Shown: piece after piece, positions 1 to 11,673 of the stretch
Layout of the letters: the number at the start of each line of letters is the position of its first letter
How positions within the stretch are numbered: the stretch's first letter is position 1
NCBI RefSeq assembly: GCF_963678635.1
Contig: NC_087064.1
Coordinates: 17,291,802-17,355,801, forward strand
DNA length: 64,000 nucleotides
Direction: 5' to 3'
From: Symsagittifera roscoffensis
Lineage: Eukaryota; Xenacoelomorpha; Acoela; Convolutidae
Made by a program: the position numbers and the translations under genes
Notes under the pieces: model-generated
What the model saw: only the letters and a program-made list of their open reading frames with translations
Databases searched by the model: none
What the model was told of the DNA's origin: nothing

Positions 1-1240
1 CATTCGAATTTTCGTGAAAAATAGGTCTAGGAACGACCTTAGTTGAGCTTGTTTTACCTTAGAGTGAGCTGCACGAGCTTGTGAGCAACCCTGAATACCT
101 CTATTCTGAGCGGAAAAAAGAAGGTCTCAAGGGGTAGAACGCTTGTTTGGGCACGAAGGAGTGGTCGCACAGCTTCGACCAATTTTCAGCGAAGTTAGAT
201 ATAGATAATGCTTAGCTGCATGCAATAGATGGCAGCTGTGTAATCAGTGGTTCGAAACCTATGACCCGAACCGCAAACAAGCTCAAACTGAGGTCCAAAC
301 TGGCAAAGTTGCTTCAATTGGCGTTTAAGTTACAAAAGTTGCTCATAGAGCTTTAGGAACAACCCCATTCGCTTTCTCGTGAAAAATAAGTCTAAGAACG
401 ACCTTAGACGAGCTTGTTTTACCTTAGGGTGAGCTGTACGAGCTTGTGAAAAACTCCGAAGACCCCTTTTTTGAGCTCGAAAAAGAACGTCTCAGTGGGA
501 TAGAATGCTTTCTTGGAAATAAGGCGTGATCGCAGGGCTTCAACCTAAAGATATTGGATAGCTGCTCGCGAATGATGGGAGATATGCAATCAGTCCTTCA
601 AAAGTTATGACCCAAATTGTAAACAAGCTCAAACTGAGGTTCAAAACTGGCAAAGTTGCTTCAGTTGGCTTTTAAGATAACAAAAGTTGCTCGTAGAGCT
701 TTCGATACAGACCCATTCGAATTTTCGTGAAAAATAAGTCTAGGAACGACCTTAGTTGAGCTTGTTTTACCTTAGAGTGAGCTGCACGAGCTTGTGAGCA
801 ACCCTGAATACCTCTATTCTGAGCGGAAAAAAGAAGGTCTCAAGGGGTAGAACGCTTGTTTGGGCACGGAGGAGTGGTCGCACAGCTTCGACCGATTTTC
901 AGCGAAGTTAGATATAGATAATGCTTAGCTGCATGCAATAGATGGCAGCTGTGTAATTAGTGGTTCAAAACCTATGACCCGAACCGCAAACAAGCTCAAA
1001 CTGAGGTCCAAAACTGGCAAATTTGCTTCGATTGGCGTTTAAGATAACAAAAGTTGCTCATAAGCTTTCGGAAAAACCCCATACACTTTCTCTTGAAAAT
1101 TAAGTCTAAGAAGGACCTTAGACGAGCTTGTTTTACCTTAGGGTGAGCTGTACGAGCTTGTGAAAAACTCCGAAGACCCCTATTTCGAGCTCCAAAATGA
1201 CCGTCTCAGTGGCGTAGAACGCTTGCTTGGGAATGAAGGA
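1..1240 (+). repeat. Dimer direct repeat, 713 bp offset
   Basis: The sequence from position 1 recurs from 714 with few differences (shared CATTCGAATTTTCGTG, TATTCTGAGCGG and CAATAGATGGCAGC variants). The period is short because one monomer lacks about 20 bp between CAACCTAAAG and ATATTGG near 550. Similarity fades at about 525 and 1,240, where one copy continues as an ATAAGGCGTGATCG type and the other as an ATGAAGGAGTAACCG type. Confidence 0.8.
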
Positions 1241-1689
1241 GTAACCGCAGGAAATCAACCCAATTTTAGCGAAATTAGATATGATTGATGATTAGCTGCT
1301 CGCAAATAATGTAAACTGTGCAATCAGTGGTTCAAAAGTTATGACCCATATTGTAAACAAGCTGAAATTGAGTTCCAAAACTGGCAATATTGATTCAGTT
1401 GGCTTTTAAAATAACAAAATTTACTCGTATAATTGCCAAGATAAGCCGATTTACTTTCTCGTGAAAAAGAGGACATAAAAAATTACCTTAGATGAGCTTG
1501 TTTGACCCTAGGGTGAGCTGTACAAGCTTTTGAGCAACCCTTAAGACCCCTCATTTGAGCTCGAAAATGAGGGTCTCAGTGGCGTAGAAAGCCAGCTTGG
1601 GAATAAGGCGTGATCGCAGGGCTTCAACCTAAAGATTGCGAAGTTAGATATGGATATTGATTAGCTGCTCGCGGTTGATGGGATATGTG

Positions 1690-3160
1690 CAATCAGTCCT
1701 TCAAATTTTATGACCCAAATTGTAAACAAGCTCAAAATGAGGTTCAAAGTTGGCAAAGTTGCTTCAGTTGGCTTTTAATATAACAAAAAATGCTTGTAGA
1801 GCTTTCGAGACAGACCCATTCGCATTGTCGTGAAAAAAAGGTCAAGGAACGACCTTAGTTGAGCTTGTTCTACCTTAGAGTGAGCTGCAAGAGCTTGTGA
1901 GCAACCCTGAATACCTCTATTTTGAGCGGAAAAATGAAAGTCTCAAGGGGTAGAACGCTTGTTTGGACACAAAGGAGTGGTCGCACAGCTTCGACCGATT
2001 TTCAGCGAAGTTAGATATAGATAATGCTTAGCTGCATACAAGAGATGGGAGCGGTGTAATTAGTGGTTCAAAATCTATGACCCGAACCCTAAACAAACTC
2101 AAATTGAGGTCCAAAACTGGCAAAGTTGCTTCAGTTGGCTTTTAAGATAACAAAAATTGCTCATAAAGCTTTCGGAACAACCCCATTCAATTTCTCGTAA
2201 AAAATAAGTCTAAGAAAGACCTTAGACGAGTTTGTTTTACCTTAGAGTGAGCTGTACGAGCTTGTGAAAAACTCCGAAGACCCCTATTTTGAGCTCGAAA
2301 AAGAACGTCTCAGTGGCGTAGAACGCTTGCTTGGGAATGAAGGAGTAACCGCAGGATATCAACCCAATTTTAGCGAAGTTAGATATGATTAATGATTAGC
2401 TGCTCGCAAATAATGTGGGCTGTGCAATCAGTCCTTCAAAATTTATGACCCAATTGTAAACAAGCTCAAAATGAGGTTCAAAGTTGGCAAAGTTGCTTCA
2501 GTTGGCTTTTAAGATAACAAAAAATGCTCGTAGAGCTTTCGAGACAGACCCATTCGCATTGTCGTGAAAAAAAGGTCTAGGAACGACCTTAGTTGAGCTT
2601 GTTTTACCTTAGAGTGAGCTGCAAGATCTTGTGAGCAACCCTGAATACCTCTATTTTGAGCGGAAAAATGAAGGTCTCAAGGGGTAGAACGCTTGTTTGG
2701 ACACAAAGGAGTGGTCGCACAGCTTCGACCGATTTTCAGCAAAGTTAGATATAGATAAGGCTTAGCTGCATACAAGAGATGGGAGCGGTGTAATTAGTGG
2801 TTCAAAACCTATGACCCGAACCGCAAACAAGCTCAAACTGAGGTCCAAAACTGGCAAAATTGGTTCTATTGGCGTTTAAGATAACAAAAGTTGATCAAAG
2901 AGTTTTCGAAACAACCCCATTCACTTCCCTTGAAAAAAAAGTCTAAGAACGATCTTAGACGAGTTTGTTTTACCTTAGAGTGAGCTGTATGAGCTTGTGA
3001 AAAACTCCGAAGACCCCTATTTTGAGCTCGAAAAAGAACGTCTCAGTGGCGTAGAACGCTTGCTTGGGAATAAGGCGTGATCGCAGGGCTTCAACCTAAA
3101 GATTGCGAAGTTAGATATGGATATTGGTTAGCTGCTCGCGAATGATGGGAGATGTGCAAT
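1690..3160 (+). repeat. Two copies of a ~734 bp dimer
   Basis: TAACAAAAAATGCT at 1,781 and 2,515 marks two successive dimers that share CATTGTCGTGAAAAAAAGGT and GAGCGGTGTAATTAGTGG. The second copy has picked up changes such as CACTTCCCTTGAAAAAAAAG near 2,925. Confidence 0.7.
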
Positions 3161-3338
3161 CATTCCTTCAAAAGTTGTGACCAGAACTGTAAACAAGCTC
3201 AAAATGAGGTCCAAAACTGGCAAAGTTGGTTCAGTTGGCATTTAAGATAACAAAAGTTGCTCGTAGAGCTTTCTAGACAAACCCATTCGCATTGTCGTAA
3301 AAAATAGGCCTAAGAACGACCTTAGACGAGCTTGTTTT
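2690..3338 (+). repeat. Segment duplicated 10.27 kb away (partner 12,961-13,609)
   Basis: From ACACAAAGGAGTGG (2,701 and 12,972) to AATAGGCCTAAGAACGACC (GGCC at 3,307 and 13,578) the offset stays at 10,271 bp. The copies share rare variants: GATAAGGCTTAGCTGCATAC, GATCAAAGAG and TTCCCTTGAAAAAAAAG. The right partner ends in a deletion junction at about 13,609. Confidence 0.8.
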
Positions 3339-3439
3339 ACCTTAGGGTGAGCTGCACGAGCTTGTGAAAAACTCCGAAGACCCCTATTTTGAGCTCGAAA
3401 AAGAACGTCTCAGTGGCGTAGAACGCTTGCTTGGGAATG

Positions 3440-4590
3440 AAAGAGTAACCGCAGGATATCAACCCAATTTTAGCGAAGTTAGATATGATTAATGATTAGC
3501 TGCTCGCAAATAATGTGGGCTGTGCAATCAGTGGTTCAAAAGTTATGACCGATATTGTAAACAAGCTGAAATTGAGTTCCAAAACTGGCAATATTGATTC
3601 AGTTGGCTTTTAAAATAACAAAATTTACTCGTATAGCTTCCAAGATAAGCCGATTTACTTTCTCGTGAAAAAGAGGACATAAAAAATTACCTTAGATGAG
3701 CTTGTTTGACCCTAGGGTGAGCTGCACGAGCTTTTGAGCAACCCTTAAGACCCCTAATTTGAGCTAAAAAATGAGGGTCTCAGTGGCGTAGAACGCCTGC
3801 TTGGGAATAAGGCGTGATTGCAGCGCTTCAACCTAAAGATTGCGAAGTTAGACATGGATACTGGTTAGCTGCTCGCGATTGATGGGGGCTGTGTAATCAG
3901 TGGTTCAAAAGTTATGACCCGAACCGTAAACAAACTCAAATTGAGGTCCAAAACTGGCCAAGTTGCTTCAGTTGGCTTTTAAGATAACAAAAGTTGCTCA
4001 CAAAGCTTTCGGAACAACCCCATTCAATTTTCTCGTAAAAATAGGTATTAGAACGACCTTAGACGAGCTTGTTTTACTTTGGGTTGGGTTGTACGAGTTT
4101 GTGAAAAACTCCGAAGACCCCTATTTTGAGCTCGAAAAAGAACGCCTCAGTGGCGTAGAACGCTTGCTGGGAATGAAGGAGTAACCGCAGGACATCAACC
4201 CAATCTTAGCGAGGCTAGATATTAATGATTATTAGCTGCTCGCAAATAATGTGGGCTGTGCAATCAGTGGTTCAAAAGTTTTGACCCATATTGTAAACAA
4301 GCTCAAAATGCGTTCCAAAACTGGCAATATTGATTCAGTTGGCGTTTAAAATAACAAATTTTACTCGTATAGCTTCCAAGATAAGCTCATTCAGTTTCTC
4401 GTGAAAAAGAGGACTAAAGAATTAGCTTAGATGAGCTTGTTTGACCCTAGGGTGAGCTGCACGAGCTTGTGAGCATCCCTGAATACCCCTATTTTGAGCG
4501 GAAAATTGAAAGTTCAAAACTGGCAAAGTTGCTTCAGTTGGCTTTCAAGATAACAAAAGTTGCTCTTAGAGCTTTCGGGACAAACCCATT
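3440..4590 (+). repeat. Segment duplicated 4.24 kb away (partner 7,679-8,830)
   Basis: The copies share a fixed offset of 4,240-4,241 bp, the GAGGACATAAAA variant (3,675 and 7,915) and the same 198 bp truncated monomer (4,345 and 8,586). This links the first 4.6 kb with the 8.2-12.8 kb repeat block. Confidence 0.75.
4345..4542 (+). repeat. Truncated monomer, 198 bp
   Basis: The sequence jumps from the quarter 2 string GAGCGGAAAATTGAA directly to the quarter 4 string GTTCAAAACTGGCAAAG, losing about 170 bp. The loss equals the spacing between quarters 2 and 4 (82 + 86 bp), and the joined sites are equivalent positions. The same junction occurs at 8,586-8,783 and 10,836-11,033. Confidence 0.82.
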
Positions 4591-4712
4591 TGCTTTCTCG
4601 TAAAAAATAGGTCTAAGAACGATTTTAGACGAGCTTGTTTTACCTTAGGGTGAGCTGTACGAGCTTGTGAAAAACTCCCAGGATCCCTATTTTGAGCTCG
4701 AAAAAGAACGTC

Positions 4713-6188
4713 TCAGTGGCGTAGAACGCTTGCTTGGGAATGAAGGAGTAACCGCAGGATATCAACCCAATTTTAGCGAAGTTAGATATGATTGATGATT
4801 AGCTGCTCGCAAATAATGTGGGCTGTGCAATTAGTGGTTCAAAAGATATGACCCATATTGTAAACAAGCTAAAATTGAGTTCCAAAACTGGCAAAATTGA
4901 TTCAGTTGGCTTTTAAAATAACAAAATTTACTCGTATAGCTTCCAAGATAAGCCGATTCACTTTCTAGTAAAAAAGAGGACTAACGAATTACCTAAGATG
5001 AGCTTATTTGACCCTAGGTTGAGCTGCACGAGCTTTTGAGCAACCATTAAGACCCCTAATTTGAGCTCGAAAAAGGACGTCTCAGTGGCGTAGAACGCTT
5101 GCTTGGGATTGAAGGAGTAACCGCAGGATATCAACCCAATTTTAGCGAAGTTAGATATGATTGATGATTAGCTGCTCGCAGATAATGTGGGCTGTGGAAT
5201 TAGTGGTTCAAAAGTTATGACCCATATTGTAAACAAGCTCAAATTGAGTTCCAAAATTGGCAATATTGATTCAGTTGGCTTTTAAAATAACAAAATTTAC
5301 TCGTATAGCTTCCAAGATAAGCCGATTCACTTTCTCGTAAAAAAGAGGACTAAAGAATTATCTAAGATGAGCTTGTTTGACCCTAGGTTGAGCTGCACGA
5401 GCTTATGAGCAATCCTTAAGACCCCTTATTTGAGCTCGAAATTGAAGGTCTCAGTGGCGTAGAACGCTTGCTTGGGAATGAAGGAGTAACCGCAGGATAT
5501 CAACCCAATTTTAGCGAAGTTAGATATGATTGATGATTAGCTGCTCGCAAATAATGTGGGCTGTGCAATTAGTGGTTCAAAAGATATGACCCATATTGTA
5601 AACAAGCTAAAATTGAGTTCCAAAACTGGCAAAATTGATTCAGTTGGCTTTTAAAATAACAAAATTTACTCGTATAGCTTCCAAGATAAGCCGATTCACT
5701 TTCTAGTAAAAAAGAGGACTAACGAATTACCTAAGATGAGCTTATTTGACCCTAGGTTGAGCTGCACGAGCTTTTGAGCAACCATTAAGACCCCTAATTT
5801 GAGCTCGAAAAAGGACGTCTCAGTGGCGTAGAACGCTTGCTTGGGATTGAAGGAGTAACCGCAGGATATCAACCCAATTTTAGCGAAGTTAGATATGATT
5901 GATGATTAGCTGCTCGCAGATAATGTGGGCTGTGGAATTAGTGGTTCAAAAGTTATGACCCATATTGTAAACAAGCTCAAATTGAGTTCCAAAATTGGCA
6001 ATATTGATTCAGTTGGCTTTTAAAATAACAAAATTTACTCGTATAGCTTCCAAGATAAGCCGATTCACTTTCTCGTAAAAAAGAGGACTAAAGAATTATC
6101 TAAGATGAGCTTGTTTGACCCTAGGTTGAGCTGCACGAGCTTATGAGCAATCCTTAAGACCCCTTATTTGAGCTCGAAATTGAAGGTC
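4713..6188 (+). repeat. Two nearly identical copies of a 738 bp dimer
   Basis: CAGTGGCGTAGAACGCTTGC at 4,713 and 5,451 starts the two copies. They share TTCTAGTAAAAAAGAGGACT, ACGAATTACCTAAGATG and GATAATGTGGGCTGTGGAAT. I saw almost no differences between them, so this is either a recent duplication or an assembly effect. After 6,188 the sequence switches to the ATAAGGCGTGATCGC type. Confidence 0.85.
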
Positions 6189-8220
6189 TCAGTGGCGTAG
6201 AACGCTTGCTTGGGAATAAGGCGTGATCGCATGGCTTCAACCTAAAGATTGCGAAGTTAGATATGGATACTCGTTAGCTGCTCGCGATTGATGGGAGCTG
6301 TGTAATCAGTGGCTCAAAAGTTATGACCCTAACCGTAAACAAGCTCAAATTGAGGTCCAAAACTGGCAAAGTTGCTTCAGTTGGTTTTCAAGATAAGAAA
6401 AGTTGCTCATAGAGCTTTCGGGACACACCCATTTGCTTTCTCGTGAAAAGTAAACTTAAGAACGACCTTAGATGAGCTTGTTTTATCATAGGGTGAGCTG
6501 CACGAGCTTGTGAGCAACCCTGAATACCTCTATTTTGAGCGGAAAAAAGAAGGTTTCAGGGGGTAGAACGCTTGTTTGGACACGAAGGAGTGGTCGCACA
6601 GCTTCGACCGATTGTCAGCGAAGTTAGATATAGATAATGCTTAGCTGCTTGCAAAAGATGGGAGCTGTGTAATCAGTGGTTCAAAACCTATGACCCGAAC
6701 CGTAAACAAGCTCAAATTGGGGTCCAAAACTGGCACTTCAATTGGCGTTTAAGATAACAAAAATTGCTCATAGAGCTTTAGGAACAACCCCATTCGCTTT
6801 CTCGTAAAAATAAATCTAAGGACGACCTTAGACGAGCTTGTTTTACCTTAGGGTGAGCTGTACGAGCTTGTGAAAAACTCCGAAGACCCCTATTTTGAGC
6901 TCGAAAAAGAACGTCTCAGTGGCGTAGAACGCTTGCTTGGGAATAAGGCGTGATTGCAGGGCTTCAACCTAAAGATTGCGACGTTAGATATGGATATTGG
7001 TTAGCTGCTCGCGAATGATGGGAGATGTGCAATCAGTCCTTCAAAAGTTATGACTGAAATTGTAAACAAGCTCAAAATGAGGTTCAAAACTGGCAACGTT
7101 GTTTCAGTTGGCTTTTAAACTAACAAAAGTTGCTCGTAGAGCTTTCGAGACAAACCCAATCGCATTGCCGTGAAAAATAAGTCTAGGAACGACCTTAGTT
7201 GAGCTGGTTTTACCTTAGAGTGAGCTGCACGAGCTTGTGAGCAACCCCGAATACCTCTATTTTGAGCGGAAAAATGAAGGTCTCAAGGGGTAGAACGCTT
7301 GTTTGGACTTGAAGGAGTGGTCGCACAGCTTCGACCGATTTTCAGCGAAGTTAGATATAAATAATGCTTAGCTGCATGTAAGAGATGGGAGCTGTGTAAT
7401 CAGTGGTTCAAAACCTATGACCGGAACCGTAATTAAGCTCAAATTGAGGTCCAAAACTGTCAAAGTTGCTTCAGTTGGCTTTTAAGATAATAAATGTTGC
7501 TCGTAGAGCTTTCGAGACAGACCCATTCGCATTGTCGTGAAAAATAGGTCTAAGAACGACGTTATACGATCTTGTTTTACCTTAGGGTGAGCTTTACGAG
7601 ATTGTGAAGAACTCCAAAGACCCCTATTTTGAGCTCGAAAAAGAACGTCTCAGTGGCGTAGAACGCTTGCTTGGTAATGAAGGAGTAACCGCAGGATATC
7701 AACTCAGTTTTAGCGAAATTAGATATGATTGATGTTTAGCTGCTCGCAAATAAAGTGGGCTGTGCTTTCAGTGGTTCAAAAGTTAAGACCCATATTGTAA
7801 ACAAGCTCAAATTGAGATCCAAAACTGCCGATATTGATTCAGTTGGCTTTTAAAATAACGAAATTTACTCGTATAGCTTCTAAGATAAGCCGATTCACTT
7901 TCTCGTGAAAAAGAGGACATAAAAACTTACCTTAGATGAGCTTGTTTGACCCTACGGTGAGCTGCACGAGCTTTTGAGCAACCCTTAAGACCTCTAATTT
8001 GAGCTCGAAAATGAGGGTCTCAGTGGCGTAGAACGCCTGCTTGGGAATCAGGCGTGATCGCAGGGCTTCAACCTAAAGATTGCGAAGTTAGATATGGATA
8101 CTGGTTAGCTGCTCGCGATTGATGGGAGCTGTTTAATCAGTGGTTCAAAAGGTATCACCCGAACCCTAAACAAACTCAAATTGAGGTCCAAAACTGGCAA
8201 AGTTGCTTCAGTTGGCTTTT
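6189..8220 (+). repeat. Mixed satellite monomers, no clear higher-order unit
   Basis: This stretch has alternating class 1 and class 2 monomers of the old left-hand type, with variants such as GGACACACCCATTTGC (6,421) and GCGACGTTAGATATGG (6,978). Its last ~540 bp are part of the duplication with 3,440-4,590. Nothing other than satellite is visible. Confidence 0.8.
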
Positions 8221-8585
8221 AAGATAACAAAAATTGCTCATAAAGCTTTCGGAACAACCCCATTCAATTTCTCGTAAAAAATAAGTCTAAGAACGACCTT
8301 AGACGAGCTTGTTTTACCTTAGGGTGAGCTGTACGAGCTTGTGAAAAACTCCGAAGACCCCTATTTTGAGCTCGAAAAAGAACGTCTCAGTGGCGTAGAA
8401 CGCTTGCTTGAGAATGAAGGAGTAACCGCAGGACATCAACCCAATCTTAGCGAGGTTAGATATTAATGATTATTAGCTGCTCGCAAATAATGTGGGCCGT
8501 GCAATCAGTGGTTCAAAAGTTATGACACATATTGTAAACAAGCTCAAAATCCGTTCCGAAACTGGCAATATTGATTCAGTTGGCT

Positions 8586-8783
8586 TTTAAAATAACAAAT
8601 TTTACTCGTATAGCTTCCAAGATAAGCTCATTCACTTTCTCGTGAAAAAGAGGACTAAAGAAATACCTTAGATGAGCTTGTTTGACCCTAGGGTGAGCTA
8701 CACGAGCTTGTGAGCAACCCTGAATACCCCTGTTTTGAGCGGAAAATTGAAGTTCCAAAACTGGCAAAGTTGCTTCAGTTGGC
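8586..8783 (+). repeat. Truncated monomer, 198 bp, second copy
   Basis: It has the same length and junction as 4,345-4,542, here GAGCGGAAAATTGAAGTTCC, inherited through segment duplication rather than by an independent deletion. Confidence 0.82.
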
Positions 8784-9149
8784 TTTCAAGATAACAAAAG
8801 TTGCTCTTAGAGCTTTCGGGACAAAGCCATTTGCTTTCTCGTGAAAAATAAGTTTGAGAACGACCTTAGATGAGCTTGTTTTATTATAGGGTGAGCTGCA
8901 CGAGCTTGTGAGCAACCCTGAATACCTCTATTTTGAGCGGAAAAAGGAAGGTCTCAGGGGGTAGAACGCTTGTTTGGACACGAAGGAGTGGTCGCACAGC
9001 CTCGACCGATTTTCACCGAAGTTAGATATGGATAATGCTTAGCTGCATGCAGGAGATGGGAGCTGTGTAATCAGTGGTTCAAAACCTATGACCCGAACCG
9101 TAAACAAGCTCAAATTGAGTTCAAAACTGGCAAAGTTTCCCAGTTGGCT

Positions 9150-9361
9150 TTTAAGATAACAAAAGTTGCTCATAGAGCTTTCGGAACAACCCCATTCACT
9201 TTCTCTTAAAAAATAAGTCTAAGAACGATGATTAGATATGAATGATGATTAGCTATTAGCAAATAATGAGCTCTGTGCAATCAGTGGACCAAAAGTTATG
9301 ACCCATATTGTAAACAAGCTCACAATGAGTTCCAAAACTGGCAAAGTTGATTCAATTGGCT
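9150..9361 (+). repeat. Truncated monomer in copy A, 212 bp
   Basis: The text runs from AAGTCTAAGAACGA straight to TGATTAGATATGAATGATG, losing about 156 bp compared with a full monomer. The equivalent monomer in copy B (11,401-11,673) lost only ~94 bp, so copy A suffered a larger or second deletion. Confidence 0.72.
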
Positions 9362-10835
9362 TTTCATATAACAAAATTTGCTCGTATAGCTTCCAGGATA
9401 AGCCCAGTCATTTTCTCGTGAAAAATAGGACTAAAAAATTACCTTAGATGAGCTTGTTTGACCCTAGGGTGAGCTACACCAGCTTTTGAGCAACCCTTAA
9501 AGCCCCTAATTTGAGCTCAAAAATGAAGGTCTCAGTGACGTAGAACGCTTGCTTGGGAATGAAGGCGTGATCGCAGGGCTTCAACCTAAAGATTGCGAAG
9601 TTAGATATGGATACTGGCTAGCTGCTCGCGATTGATGGGAGCTGTGTAATCAGTGGCTCAAAAGTTATGACCCGAAACGTAAACAAGCTCAAATTGAGGT
9701 CCATACTGGCAAAGTTACTTCAATTGGCTTTCAAGATAACAAAAGTTGCTCATAGAGCTTTCGGGACAAACCCGTTTGCTTTCTCGTGAAAAATAGGTTT
9801 AATAACGACCTTAGATGAGCTTGTTTTACCTTAGGGTGAGCTGCACGAGCTTGCGAGCAACCCTGAATACCCCTATTTTGAGCGGAAAAATGAAGGTCTC
9901 AGGGGGTAGAACGCTTGTTTGGACGCAAAGGAGTGATCGCACTGCTTCGACCTAAAGACAGCGAATTTAGATATGGATACTGGTTAGCTGCTGGCGAATG
10001 ATGAGAGCTGTGTAACCAATGGTTCATAAATTATGACCCAATTTGTAAACAAGCTCAAATTGAGGTCCAAAACTGGCAAAAGTGCGCCAGTTGGCTTTTA
10101 AGATAACAAACGTTGCCCATAGAGCTTTCGAGACAGACCCATTCGCTTTCTCGTGAAAAAATAGGTCTAGGAACGATCTTAGTTGAGCTTGTTTTACCTA
10201 AGAGTGAGCTGCACGAGCTTGTGAGCAACCCTGAATACCCCTAAGTTGAGCTGAAAAATGAAGGTCTCAGGGGGGTAGAACGCTTGTTTGGACATGAAGA
10301 AGTGATCGCAAAGCTTCGACCTAATCTTAGCGAATTTAGACATGGATATTGGTTAGCTGCTCGCGAATGATGGGAGATGTGCAACCAGTCCTTCTAAGTG
10401 ATGACCCAAATTGTAAACCAGCTCAAAATGAGGTCCAAAACTGGCAAAGTTGCTTCAGTTGGCTTTTAAGATAACAAAAGTTGCTCATAAAGCTTTCGGA
10501 ACAACCCCATTCAATTTCTCGTAAAAAATAAGTCTAAGAACGACCTTAGACGAGCTTGTTTTACCTTAGGGTGAGCTGTACAAGCTTGTGAAAAACTCCG
10601 AAGACCCCTATTTTGAGCTCGAAAAAGAACGTCTCAGTGGCGTAGAACGCTTGCTTGAGAATGAAGGAGTAACCGCAGGACATCAACCCAATCTTAGCGA
10701 GGTTAGATATTAATGATTATTAGCTGCTCGCAAATATTGTGGGCCGTGCAATCAGCAGTGGTTCAAAAGTTATGACACATATTGTAAACAAGCTCAAAAT
10801 CCGTTCCGAAACTGGCAATATTGATTCAGTTGGCT

Positions 10836-11033
10836 TTTAAAATAACAAATTTTACTCGTATAGCTTCCAAGATCAGCTCATTCACTTTCTCGTGAAAAAG
10901 AGGACTAAAGAAATACCTTAGATGAGCTTGTTTGACCCTAGGGTGAGCTGCACGAGCTTGTGAGCAACCCTGAATACCCCTATTTTGAGCGGAAAACTGA
11001 AGTTCCAAAACTGGCAAAGTTGCTTCAGTTGGC
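10836..11033 (+). repeat. Truncated monomer, 198 bp, third copy
   Basis: This is the copy B version, with GAGCGGAAAACTGAAGTTCC at the junction. Confidence 0.82.
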
Positions 11034-11400
11034 TTTCAAGATAACAAAAGTTGCTCTCAGAGCTTTCGGGACAAAGCCATTTGCTTTCTCGTGAAAAATA
11101 AGTTTGAGAACGACCTTAGATGAGCTTGTTTTATTATAGGGTGAGCTGCACGAGCTTGTGAGCAACCCTGAATACCTCTATTTTGAGCGGAAAAAGGAAG
11201 GTCTCAGGGGGTAGAACGCTTGTTTGGACAAGAAGGAGTGGTCGCACAGCTTCGACCGATTTTCACCGAAGTTAGATATGGATAATGCTTAGCTGCATGC
11301 AGGAGATGGGAGCTGTGTAATCAGTGGTTCAAAACCTATGACCCGAACCGTAAACAAGCTCAAATTGAGGTCCAAAACTGGCAAAGTTTCCCAGTTGGCT

Positions 11401-11673
11401 TTTAAGATAACAAAAGTTGCTCATAGAGCTTTCGGAACAACCCCATTCACTTTCTCTTAAAAAATAAGTCTAAGAACGACTTAGACGAACTTGTTTTACG
11501 TTAGGGTGAGTAACCGCAGGACATCAATCCAATCTTAGCGAAGTTAGATATGAATGATGATTAGCTATTAGCAAATAATGAGCTCTGTGCAATCAGTGGA
11601 CCAAAAGTTATGACCCATATTGTAAACAAGCTCACAATGAGTTCCAAAACTGGCAAAGTTGATTCAATTGGCT
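11401..11673 (+). repeat. Truncated monomer in copy B, 273 bp
   Basis: The junction reads TTAGGGTGAGTAACCGCAGG. The parental strings are TTAGGGTGAGCTG (quarter 1 end) and GAAGGAGTAACCG (quarter 2 end), sharing GAG. The 94 bp lost (the equivalent of 10,576-10,669) is close to one quarter unit. Confidence 0.75.

Larger units (their letters stand above)
1110..3885 (+). repeat. Six-monomer duplication, 2,204 bp offset
   Basis: About 1,110-1,680 matches about 3,315-3,885, sharing the rare string GAGGACATAAAAAATTACC (GGACAT at 1,471 and 3,675) and GGCAATATTGATTCAGTTGG. The offset is six monomers. The intervening DNA is itself made of repeated dimers. Confidence 0.7.
8221..10467 (+). repeat. Six-plus-monomer higher-order unit, copy A (2,247 bp)
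   Basis: Copy A is followed directly by copy B at 10,468-12,780. Shared features include the 198 bp truncated monomer, the AGGAGATGGGAGC variant, the AGCTATTAGCAAATAATGAG variant and CCTAAGTTGAGCTG near 10,240. Copy A carries a larger internal deletion than copy B around 9,229, and copy B has an extra CAG near 10,755. These small differences date the events as after the duplication. Confidence 0.88.

Noticed and set aside
961-1040. tRNA gene suggested by GGTTCAAAACC
   Set aside because: No acceptor, D or anticodon stem can be formed around it. Only the B-box-like string is present.
3963-4184. Short open reading frames of 61-94 codons scattered through the array (for example 3,963-4,184, 17,361-17,630, 29,259-29,528, 62,455-62,739)
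   Set aside because: They start and stop at monomer positions, recur at the repeat period on both strands, share the same low-information peptides, and are broken by indels in other copies. They are by-products of the satellite, not genes.
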